From: Ophiodon elongatus
Taxonomy: Eukaryota > Chordata > Actinopteri > Perciformes > Hexagrammidae
DNA: 64,000 nt
Assembly: GCA_016806645.1 (NCBI GenBank)
Contig: JACSYO010001856.1
Span: 1,809,001-1,873,000, forward strand
Direction of reading: 5' to 3'
A program made the position numbers and the translations under genes. Below, piece by piece: positions 47,851 to 59,769 of the stretch (its first letter is position 1; each line of letters begins with the position of its first letter). The notes below the pieces were generated by a model. The model made no database searches and was not told where the DNA came from. It saw nothing but the letters and a program-made list of their open reading frames with translations.

Positions 47851-50800
47851 TCAAATAGCCAAGAATTGCCACCTGTAGACACCAGGCAGAGGATCCAACA
47901 CGCTTTCCACACCAAAGGGTAAAAGTAACTGAGCTGTGTTATTTGCCCTGTCTGAAGATGCTAGTGGGAGGTTGGATCCAACAGTTCAGTCCAGTGACAT
48001 TAGTGATGATAATCCAACAAACTACGGTAAATAAACTGTGTGCTTGCGTCTTCTTGTGCTAACCATGTAATTAACTAATGAGACATCAGTGACGCCATCG
48101 CAATTATCTACAAGTCAGAAGGTGAGTCGATGCATGATGAAAGGGGTCAGTTATCCAATATTTTAAACATAGAAATGGCTCCTACAAATTCTGACACAAT
48201 AAATTATTTAAACAATTAATCAATTATAAAATATGTATCAGTTGACTTGTTGTTGATTGACTAATGGATAAATATCATTACATCCATAAATACTATCCAC
48301 TTACAAAGATCATCTTTCATCACTTTTAACAGTTCCTCATCAACTACTGTAATAACTCCGACGATGACACATGTTCAGAAGAGTTGACTCTGTCTATACG
48401 TATATGTGTGTATTCTTGCATCAGTGCCAGTGCATGAGATCATGAATTTGTATCCTGAAAAATGCACAATCAGGAAAAGCCATTGTGTTTACTAATGGTG
48501 AAATGATGTCACAGAGGCTTTTTGAGCCACTTAGCTCTGCAACCAGATCAATAGTGTAGCTTTGGGATTATTTACACCGTCCACATCTCAATTTGGGGTA
48601 ACGTCTTGTTCATCACTCACAGATAAATGTATGTTTCTGTAGCAGGCAACTGAATAGAGCAGTTGTTTGGGTCAAACAGCCAATTTGATGAACCTGATTA
48701 GGTAAAGTGGGTGTCTATTAGAGTATTGATTTTTGAGTCATTCTGGTTGAGATCATCAGCTAAGTGGGGTGACACATAGAACTGAACGTAGACCTGAATC
48801 TGCAGGGACTTTATTGACAATTGAAGTGAATGATAAGTGCATGTTCACATTTAGAGCACAGGTCTGTTAGATCTAGCTGAGGTCAGTATGGATTATTTAC
48901 ACTGATCACATTTCCTGAAGAGAATTCAGAGGAAATCGCAAACTCAAAATGCAGACACTGTTAAAGACATCCGAATTTAGGTTGAAAGAGAGAAAACTTG
49001 GAGCGCTGTAGCTGAATGCAGGTCATATAAGCTGTCATATAAATTATGGGAAAGTAATGTGCTGCTTTGTATTGATTCCTTTTGGTTTACAGCTTCAACA
49101 GGCAGGGTTACAAATAAGACAGCAGAGAGGCATGATTAACATTGTGCCAAAACAACAGAGGTATAAAAACCCAATGTTTGGCAGATATTCGGTTCACCAT
49201 CAATCTAAAAATATCCTCTTTGCAAAGAAATCTGAGAAGGATCAAGCTCTCCAATGTGTGTTTACTTCTCTCTCCTTTTCAATACTTCTTCAGTTAGATT
49301 TTGACATCCCATTGTTTATTTCAGTATCTCTATCCCTGCCCTCAGAGGCCAAGTGACGAGGAGCGATGGTAAGATCTTGTATCTTGCATCTTTGATTCCT
49401 GGACCTCTGCCACAGTTCTGCCAAAGCCCCCGCTATGCTTAGCTCCCGTGTCTCCCCACCTTTTCCACCCCGTCACAGATGAGAGAGGAATACAAATGCC
49501 GACGGTCCCTGAAGCCCAGATCCCCCTCCTCCTCCTTCCACTGCTGTATCCCCTCTCCCACATACACCACCCTCTGTCTGACTCCCTCTATCCCTGACTG
49601 CTCTCCTCCAAGGACAGCCAAAGACATTCTCCTGTGTGCGATAAGAGTGATTCCAGCCGACACAACATGGCAGCGCTTGCACGGCCGTCTGCGGCGGCCG
49701 CCTGTGGGTATTACTGGTGGAGCCACACTGAGATTGAGACTTTGAATGCATATGTTTGGCTGGCTGTCGCACCACCAGTGATGTGTTGCACTGGAAAACC
49801 ATCTATATTTGTCTTTCTTCATCTATGACAGCAACGTCTGAGGAACATGGCCTTTCAAAGCATGAGGGGCTTGTCATGTTAGAGATACACTTGTATGAGA
49901 CCCAGGTTGAGAGGCCAAGGCCTGCTGCATGAAAGATGAATGAATGGGACTTATTCTCACTGTCAGCGAAGACACTGTATGATGCATGTTGTGTGTGAGG
50001 GTCTTCTCTTTTGTTTTGCTTTTTAGCCCATAACTTATCAATGTTTAGTCTTTCACACGGTTGATCACTTGATGCCTGTTGTGCACAGAATGTCTCGATA
50101 CTGTTTTCATTTCATCCACGTGGAAATCCAATTAATTATGTTTTAGATGCACATTCTGTTGAAGGTATAAGTAAATATGGTATGCCTTCTTGCCAGAACA
50201 ATTCAAGGACACAACTGTCGCAATAAATCACAGCTTAATGCCATTCAAATCCAATTACTTCTTCTAACTAACCAATGAATCAACATTTTGTGTGATAAAA
50301 AAAAAGAAAAACTTTAAAGCTGTGCTGCTAAGAGGTAGAAATATGGTTAAAGATGCAGCAGGTGACTGGTGAACTCCAAGACAATGAATTTGTATGTGGG
50401 CCTGCACTCAGTTCTTGACAGGAAATGTATGGATTTTATAACCATCATCTATGGAGTTATTTGGTTCCAGAAAGACAAAGCAGAAAAAAAGGTTCTTAAA
50501 AAGCAGAATGGAATGTCACACCTAATAGAAACAGAGCTGCACAGAGGAAATAGAAAAGGAAAGCGGGAAGGGACAGCAAAGGGGAGAGGAGACAAAAAGC
50601 ACTACTTTTTAAGTATATGTGTGTGTGTTTGTTCGTGCATGTGTGTCTGGCAGTGTGTATCTATGCGTGTGCATGTGGATACTGCAAGTGTGTGTCCATA
50701 TGAAGAGGCCTGTAGTGAAATTGGAGAGTGTGTGAATGGAGGTGTTCTTGGCTCCCCCAATTTCAGGTGTAATTACCCAGACAGAAAATGAGACTTAAGT

Positions 50801-53362
50801 GGACTAGACAGAGCCTCCCCGAGTCCCCCTTTCTTAGATACAGCCTTCTCTCGCCTCCTCTATGCAATGCCAGGAGGACAACATTTATAGCAATAAAAGG
50901 TACAGTATACTGTAATACCACCTTGGCTTGTAGGATTTAGTGAAGTTTCTATGAAATGTTGTAATTCTGACCGAGTGCTTGGGTATAGAGGCAGTAAATA
51001 TATTAGAGGGCCACCAGTATTTAAAATATTATTAGCTTGATTCACCTGCAACAAAAACACGTTTGAGGAAAACAACAAAGTCTGATATGAGCAAAGTCCT
51101 CAACTGTATTAATCGTAACGTTTCACAGTATCTCCAGTGTCCTTTTCATTAAGTTTGTGTTATTTTTAAAAAATGCGTGCAATCACGGTTTAATTGCTTT
51201 TCTCTTCATCAAAGTTGACTGCTTTCCCGTTGCCAAGGAAGCGCTGCAACGGGAAGCTGCCCAGTACTCCCACTCTCTTCCACATTTGGCCGCTGAGCTT
51301 TCTACTGAAGCAGTTCCAGCTTCAGGTCGCATGTGGTTCTGGAACCCCAATATTGGCTCTAGAGTTTGTACCTTCACGTTCTTTACAGAGTGCATTTTTG
51401 GCAGTTGTGGAAGCTTCCTGGTGCGGCACGTTTGTGCCATGGGAGGTCCACTGATAGTGGAAAACTGGCCAATGTCATATTCAAACTCTCCAATATTTAC
51501 AGGATCTTCAACCATCACTTATCCTGGGCAAGAAAATAAAGCGCAATTGGCTTCCTGTCTTTTCAGTGGGAAAAGTACGGCAACGTCCTTGGTACACAAT
51601 TGTATCAAGAAAACTGACAGGGAGTGGCTGGAAAGGCAGATGGACAGCTTTTTCAAATGCTTCAATTTAAAAAAAAAAGAAAAAGCTGACTGCTCTGTGG
51701 ATTAATCTGTTGTTCATCAAAGCCCTTTTGTGGACTTTGTCGTGGACAGCGTCATTATACTGTAACGAAAAGTTAACATTTACATATAACAGTAAGCTAT
51801 TCTTTTACATCCATGTGTTCTGAATGTGTTATTGACTCACGCCAATGAAAAGAGCAGGTAGAGTTAATAGAAAGATGTAGTGCCTTACTTACGTACTTTC
51901 CAGTAGGTTACTTCAATGGAGAAGTACTGGACACTGGAATACGTGTTGTACTTCTTCTTTGACGGCAAGATTTGAATGTCTTCATATTGTTCAGTGGAGT
52001 ACACACATTTAAGTTTCTGGTAAAAAAAATAAAATGTCATACAGAACTATGATAAAGATTGTTATCAGTTGTGTCTATATGTAGCTGTGTAAGGCAACAC
52101 CATTGTGCTACTAATAGTAATAACCATCAAAGGACATAAAGAAAAAATGCTGCCATGTCCTTTTTTGCCACTTTGCGCAGGCTATGTATTAAAGCATCTA
52201 TTGAAAATGACTCATGTCCTGCCACTTCCTTTGTCTCTCTGCACCGTGGTGCTTCAAACTAATGTATTTCTTTGGTTGCTCAAACACTGGACTCTCTGAA
52301 AACATTGATCTCCGTTAGTTTTAGGCCTATTTGCTTTAGACATCATCTCTAAGAGGTGAAGACCAGCGCTTTCTCTCTTTGTAAAGCTCACCCAAGGCTG
52401 CGTGGAAGGATGGCTCCCTGTCAGATTGCTAAATTGTTAAGCTATGATATTCAGGTCTGCGGCATTTGTGCGGAACGAGGCCTAAATGCAAGGAGACATC
52501 TATTACAGTGTGACCTTCTCAACAGACACCCCCCCCTCTCTCCTCCGCCTGACTCGCTCCCTCCTTCTGCATTCCCACTCTGTCCTTGTTTGTAACATTT
52601 CCCCACCTGGCTCTACAGGGTGGTTTGTTTATATGAGCTATATTTCAGCACCCCTGCATTTACTAACGGAAGAAGACTGTCCATTGAATAACACAGAAAC
52701 ACAAACTAGACCAGACAAACAGATAATGGATCTCATATATCAAAAGTCACATTTGTAGGAAAAAAACTATTTAAAGTTTGGTGAAAGAAAACAAGTACAG
52801 ATTTTCTCAGTCATCACTGTCTATTTTCTGGTCAGTATTAACCCCATGATGCAAATTGTGAATGCCATTTTCTTTCTTTTTTTGTCATTTGAAAATTTGA
52901 ATTATGGTAGAGTGGAAGCTGAAACAAAATCATTATGAGGAGAATCACAGACCATGAGATTCATCCTCGGGCAAGGTGATGGAGCTGGCAGGTGGTGGAT
53001 ACAACAAGGCCGGGTAAAATAGGAAACAGAATAATTGACTCTGAAATGTGCACTTGGGAAAAAACTATCGACATGCTTTGGAGGAGCAATACTCAATACT
53101 CGACTCAGTGGTTGTAAAGATTACAAATGTCCAGTTAAACACCCAATGTGCTTACCTGTTGTGTGTGCAAGTGTATGTTAACTTTTTTATTCCATTATTC
53201 CTGCCTGTTGATGACTGTGTATTGTACTGTATAGATATGTAACATTTATCCAGGAGCAAGCATTTTGCATGTTTACTATGGGCTATCAGCATCAATAAAT
53301 ACAGTCAAAATCCATATTCTCAATTTCTGGTGCTATACTTACAAACTTGATAGCTGGGAGAG
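47851..53362. other. Intergenic stretch, no gene recognised
   Basis: Mostly unique-looking AT-rich DNA. Two parts stand out: a CpG-containing patch at about 49630-49730 with GGCGGCCGCC, and a pair of overlapping frames on both strands at 51157-51705. Neither gives a recognisable protein. Confidence 0.55.
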
Positions 53363-53662
53363 CAATGGACTTGCATTTGTACAGCGCCTTTTCTAGTCTT
53401 CCGACCACTCAAAGGTCTGTACACTACATGTCAACATTCAGCCATTCACACACGCATTCATACACTGATGGCAGAGGTGCCCTCTGCCCATCAGGACTCT
53501 AAACTAATTCACATTCACGCACATTCACACACCCTTCGGGAGCAATTTGGGTTTAGTGTCTTGCCCAAGGACACTTTGACATGCGGACGAGAGGAGCCGA
53601 AGATTGAAGTACTGATCTTCCGATTGGAAGGCGACCCGCTCTAGCTCTGAGCCACAGCTCAG
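53363..53662 (-). mobile_element. tRNA-derived SINE, minus orientation
   Basis: On the minus strand the head reads GCTGTGGCTCAGAGCTAGAG and then CGGGTCGCC, with an A-box-like TGGCTCAGAGCTAGAG. A degenerate B-box region follows (TACTTCAATCTTCGGCTCC). The body contains GTGTCCTTGGGCAAGACACT, and the tail reads GACTAGAAAAGGCGCTGTAC, then AAATGCAAGTCCATTG. This order of tRNA-like head, CCTTGGGCAAG body and GCGCT...AAATGCA tail is that of a common teleost SINE. The B box is decayed, so the copy is old. Confidence 0.75.
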
Positions 53663-54475
53663 AGAGTCTAGAAACTGAATGAGGAGCATGTTATCTTCCT
53701 GCAGGAAGTGACTGTTGGATTAGCAAAGCCGAACCTCACGCTGAGGGAGAGATCGATGGTGCATGTTAGTCGTGTTTGCTGAGATGCAATAGATTTACTG
53801 ATGCATGTTAACAAGAAACTTCCCCCAAGCTTTGAGCTGATGTAATGTCTTGCAAAGGTCATACCAACATTGTAAACGTTTGGAGAACAACATTGGATAT
53901 TCATGCGAGTTAACAAAAAAGGCACTGTGTTTTTTCTTTAGGCACTTATTGTGCTTCCGTAATTTTAAACAGTGTTTTCTTCGGAGTCATCTCACCTTGA
54001 GGAGAAATGTATTTATGTGTCATTACATTTCTTCACAAAAAACATTGTGCTATTTTTTTCCGTATTTTAATGTAATTTACTAGGTTTAACTGGAGGTCAG
54101 CGGGCATCAGATGAGCCCCTCTGCATTTCCCAGTTTTCCCTCTGTGATGTGGATAAGATGATGTCATTTTGTTAGTAATACCCTCCATTGACCATATGAT
54201 TAGTGGAAAAGAAAGGTCGATATACACTAAGTCCAGGTTTACTCACAGTAGTCACACTGTAAAAACATACACCAGTTTTTCTTCTGTTGTATTTCTGAAA
54301 AAGTAGCTGTTCAGTATCAACAAATACTTACCACTATATTATTATACACCTAATAGCATTTACATTAAGAAAATAAAACTGAATCCCAGTACAGAATGGC
54401 TTCATGCTATTCTGGTGTTAATGCAATTTCAGTTACATGCTTCCATCAGCTTCCAACTCTCTCACACTCCATCTT

Positions 54476-54476
<1 letters not shown>

Positions 54477-54522
<46 letters not shown>
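54477..54522 (+). repeat. (CT)n microsatellite
   Basis: A pure 46-bp CT array. Confidence 0.98.
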
Positions 54523-54526
<4 letters not shown>

Positions 54527-56898
54527 CACTCACATATTCAAACTCACAGATGGTTCAGTGTCAGCAGAATGCAGTTTTATAATCAATTTGGACTCGGGGG
54601 TGGAGTGGGTTGATGTTCCTTACTGCAAAGTAAATCCCAAAGTGACTGTTGCTCATATAGTGCAAGCAGGGCAATCAATTTCACCCGTCTGACCACTGGA
54701 CGCTGGGTGCTGTGAAAGATACGAGCTGAGCCAGAGTTCAGGCAGAGAACAGTTTCCTCATGTTCCCTCAGAGTGGGGTACACTTAGTTTTCCCTGCCCC
54801 CATACAGATCTCCATTTTGACTTCAATCTGTTTTTCCGCTTCAATGAAGACACATTGTTGAGATAGCTATCAAATCATATCATAGTCTGCAATTGCATTT
54901 ACGCTGGTGAAATACTCTCCTGTTGAGAAAATGAATTTCCATTAGAGGTACAAAATATGAATAGCAGTTCCCTTCCACTATCTTAAACTATCTTCCAAAA
55001 TAAGATGTCACTGTTGTCTTAAAAATCCCTCTTTAATGTGTCCCTTATTAATGTGTTGGATTTGAAAGAAGAATAAATATAGGATCACAACATTTTTGAA
55101 ATGAAGGAGTATATTATGCCTTTTCAACAATTAACTTTTAAACAAAGGGAAAAGCAAATTCTTTATGTTGTTTTAGATTTGAGGCTGGTAAACTTAGGAA
55201 ATTACAAATACATCTAGCAAAGAAAAGCGCTAAATAAAATAAACAAGAAGACATGATTTATTTCCCATGCTGTGCTGCATTTCAGATACATATCACCCTT
55301 TCCAATAAAGGTATGTAGCAGGATATGCCAATTTGATGTAGATTCATCAACGCCATTTGTATTCCTTAGAGGTTCCCTGGTTTTATTGCCAATCTTATAA
55401 ATGTGATTCTCTGAAATTGTAGGCTGCTTTAACAGTGGGGCCACTGGGTTTTTAATCTGTCTTAAAAGCCCATTAAAAGCCATGAATCAGTTGGCAAGAT
55501 AAGAAGCTGTGGAGGACACTGTCGCCTTTCCCCCTTTAAGAACTGTGTAATTACTTCTCTTATGTTTTATATAAGTTAATGAGAACACAATTTTCTGGGA
55601 ATCGTTGTCGAGCTATATCTCATCCACAGAGATGAGGACAACTATCGCCTTTGCTGAGTGAACTCTTTGTCTCTCTGATCTTCTGACTGAAGACAGTTAT
55701 TTTCAGATTGTCGACTGTGTATCGGTGAAGTCATTGCAGTCAAGGTTTTCAGGTTTCAAGGACCTCACAAAACCTTCTGTGGGCTGCACCTGGGCTACGA
55801 GTCCCAATGGAAAACCAAATGGGGTCCCTCAGTCCAGTGGTCTTACGGCTCCAGGTCTGTCCAAACGGGCCAAGGTGGGTTCAATCATGGACTCAAGAAG
55901 TTGAACACAGAAAGACCTATTTGGGGCCTAAAGGTGATGGCTCATGTGCCCAACTAGTGTACCTCCATGGTCCAATTATTACCTGTATTTTCACAGAAAG
56001 GGACCCATGTTGGGCCTGAGGATGATTCCTCATATGGGCCCCACTTTAAGCGTACCACTGCAATCAACATGGACACACATGGGGGCTATTTGGCCTGAAT
56101 AGGACCCAAATGCCATGTGAGACACACATGGACATGTGGATGACCGTGGAAAAATGTGAAGCACATCAATAGTCCCTGAAATGGGACTGGGAGTTAAATC
56201 AAACTTAATGGTGCTCTGTGGTGTTTTCTTGTTAACAAACAAAAAGTTTACTTTCAGTGTTTCTCACCCAGACGCAGCTTGGATCTTTGAGGTTGAATAA
56301 ACACGTTGAGTGCATTTCCTTCCTCATAAGGAAAATAATTGTTTGCGTTTGTGTTTGCTTGCTTGCAGTCTTCTTCATTGCCTTCTCAGCGCGTTAATAC
56401 TCTTGTTGCACCACCAACTGCTGAACAGAATAACGGGACATGAAAATGGCATCTGCGTCCTCATCCGTGTGCGCGATACAAAAGAAACGGGACCCACTTC
56501 CACTGCCAGTGTTAAAAAAATCCCAAACGCTGCAGCAGCCTGTCTCTTATTTCCTAGCCCACTGCTACTCAAGCTTTTCAGAGCTGTTGTAAAACATTCA
56601 AATCCATGCCAGTAAGCCAAAACACACCTGTTGAAGTCCACTGTTCTGGCCCAAATCCTCATCTCCAAAGCCCCCATTGAAAAGGTCGAACACGTTGTTC
56701 TTTCTGCAGCCCCCACGCTCTGTGCGCCACTCAGACCCACGCACACCTGTTCAAAGTGCTGGTCTCCTCTTCCCGTCATCTAATCTGTGATTCATATCAA
56801 ATGGATGCATGGCTAATGTTCAAACTGTTGGCTTTCAGTTTGACTCTGGATATTATCTGGATATGTTCCACAACCTGAAAATGATGATGGCTATCAGT

Positions 56899-56928
56899 AT
56901 GTGTGTGTGTGGGTGTGTGTGTGTGTGA
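56899..56928 (+). repeat. (GT)n microsatellite, imperfect
   Basis: A GT run interrupted by GG and followed by GAGTGAG. Confidence 0.9.
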
Positions 56929-57166
56929 GTGAGATGTACTGAGAGACTCTGATTGTCCCTTGCTCCATATATACACAATTATTAATGAGCCACTCCAGTC
57001 ATCTTCTACCATCTGCTTCCTGCTGATGGAACAGTGTTCAGTCTTTTGTTTATGTTTCATGCAGCTCCACAAAGTCTCTTGCATTATAATACAATACTCG
57101 CATGTCATATGTAAATAGAAAGAGTTATTGGTGGTTGTTGTCATTTCTTCTCTGTATGCTGTAAGA

Positions 57167-57250
57167 AATGCATTCTGAAGTTAGCTAATAAAAGAAAAGT
57201 GCATTCTAAAGTTAGATTAAAAAAAGGTGCATTATAGTTAGGTGCAATCT
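57167..57250 (+). repeat. Imperfect ~31-bp tandem repeat
   Basis: Three diverging copies of a unit built on GTGCATTCTAAAGTTAG followed by an A-rich spacer. Confidence 0.65.
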
Positions 57251-57416
57251 TCAAAAGTCATTGCCTTTTTAGTATGAAATTCCCTCTTTGTGTTTTGTTG
57301 CTGAGCCACAGATGAAGGATAGTTGCAGTTAGGTTTATACTGAGACACAACATCGATAATAAACCTACTCTCGATTACGAGGATGAGTATATTCATTTGA
57401 TTTGAGTGACTTGAGA

Positions 57417-57466
57417 GAGATTTGAGAGTCTCAAAGAGATTTGAGAGTCTAAAGAGACTCAAATTT
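57417..57466 (+). repeat. Short tandem repeat with internal inverted symmetry
   Basis: Two near-identical copies of GAGATTTGAGAGTCT(C)AAA and an inverted partial copy, AGACTCAAATTT. The stretch can pair with itself in several registers. Confidence 0.8.
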
Positions 57467-59749
57467 TTAAAAAGCTACTTTGCACAGAATGAGGACTGTG
57501 GATTTCGTCCATTAATTAATATTATCATTTGTTGCATTATAATGGAATCCCTACACGGCCAGTAAGAAGAGAAAAAATTATTCCGCCAAATAACTTTTGT
57601 ACATGGCGTACTGTATGTCATATAGGCAAACCAACTTGACAAAATTCAAACCTATCCTACTAATAAGTAGTCCCTGAATTCTGAATCAATAACTATATAG
57701 TCAAGATACAGTTACTAGTTCATACTTTTGTGCACCCTTAACTAAGGAGGTGCATCTTCGTGAGTAAGTATGCATCATTACTTCCCCCTCAAGGCATCAT
57801 CTCACCAAACTGACAAGCAGAAACTGAGTTTCTACAGATCCCAGCTCGCAGCTACAGCTCCTTAATGACAAACCATAGACAGCAATACAGGCTGCTTGAA
57901 AAAAAATACTTGTCATCAATCAATTCTTCATTTATACCTATCAATTTCTCACTGTCTTCACTTTGTCAATTTCTGCTCCTATTCTTATGTCCCAATCTAT
58001 CACTTGTCCTTTCTCTTCCGGCCTTGCCCTCTCTATATTTATCTTGTGTCTCTTTCAGCTCACTCATCTGTCCCTCCACCTTCCTCTTTCTCCTCCCTTC
58101 ACCTCCTCTCTTTTTCTCTTTCTCAACCTCCTTTTGCTCTTTCCCTCGTTCTGTCTCTTTCCTTTTTCCTCCATCATTGTCAGCACACAGTCCTTCGGCC
58201 TCACTGATGTAAACTGACATGTGGAATATAGCTAATTGGAGGGTCTGGCGCTACTTAATCCCATCTGACAAAAAATCCATTTCCCCCTCCCCCCCTTCAT
58301 CAACTGAGAAACAAACTTGTTGCATGAGGTATGTAAGGATCAATCATAAATGAGTCACAAGCTTCCTTTTCAAAAGGAGACTGACAGTATATTTCCTAAA
58401 GTGGTTTTGAGACTCAGACCACATAGGTCTTGAGATGGCTGACTGATAGCCGAGAGTAGGTTCTTATTGATGTGGGAGAAAAAACAAACAATTTGTTTTT
58501 CGCAGATATGAGTAAAGTATTGACATTCGTTGTTCCACATTTTGTTGTGTTGCAAACTCAATGAACTCTTCAAATCTGAGACAACCCTCCCAGAAAACAA
58601 TTGTCCATTCTCTGCGGCTCAGGTAGACAAAACAGAGAGCCACTCATAAAAACACTGCTCCAGAGCACTTCAACTCAAAAGGGCACCTTTAAGTGAAGGA
58701 GTGCAGATATTTTAAATTTGACATATATTGTGATGGAGCACCGTAATTTTCTTAGACTGACTAACTTGTTTATGATTATACAGTAAGTCTGAAATAACTA
58801 TCAAAGAGCCTTCATCCAGTTTCAATCAGCAATCTGATGGCGAGCTGAACATTAACAACAATGCATATTCTTATTAATCCTTTATTTTATATACTGTACA
58901 ATGTGTAAACGTATACAGGAGGTTAAAATTACTACTTAACTAAAGTTAGGTGACCTTCATTGTCATGGTTAAACCAATAACCACACCTCAACTTTTAAGA
59001 TAATTCCATTATGATGGGAAAATTCATTCTTGTAATCAGAGCAAAGGCACTTCCAAGGTCCCCTAAGCATGTCATTCGTTGCTGTATAATCCTTCTATAT
59101 CTCCACAGAGTGGGCCAGGCCAGTGAATTAATAATACTCTGAGGGCTGCGGCTCAAACCTCTCTCAAAAATGAGGTCTGACAAAGTCTCAGCTCTAATTG
59201 TATAAGCATTGCCACTTTTCGTTCGTTTGCAAGCACATCAGTGGAAGTGATGCTTGCAAGAGCTGCCCCCATGGCCTTGGCGCTGCTGTCATATCGCTGC
59301 CCTGCCAACTACACCCTCAGCGGGAAATCAAATACACTTAATGGAGAGGAGAAACATTACGACTGTAATCGAAACCTCAAACGAGATAAGTGTGCCACCA
59401 ATCGCCACCTTCCTGCATCTCGTTGCTGTAGTGGAAAAACCTTTTACGATAACTCCAGTGTCAGCGGTCTTCATGATTTCACTTGAATGGGAGGATGACA
59501 TAGTGCTTAATGCGCTGAATGTATTCAACGACCTTCAGGCACATGAAACCGTTTCAAAAGCCATAATTGAATTTCACCAATGCACAGCAGGCAACCTAGA
59601 AAATCTGGAAAATTACCTTTTAAAAATACAAGGTTTTAATACTGACCCGTAACGGTTTGCAGAAAATGTGATGGCACCGGTATTACTTAATACAAGTTTT
59701 GTATTATTGTGTTTCATGTGTTTGTGTTGCTTTCACAGTCACTCAGAAA

Positions 59750-59769
59750 CACACACACACACACACACA
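59750..59769 (+). repeat. (CA)10 microsatellite
   Basis: A pure CA run of 20 bases. Confidence 0.95.

Noticed and set aside
59241..59652. Two overlapping plus-strand frames (81 and 132 codons)
   Set aside because: The translations are non-repetitive but match no family I know, start in mid-sequence without splice or promoter context, and the two frames contradict each other.
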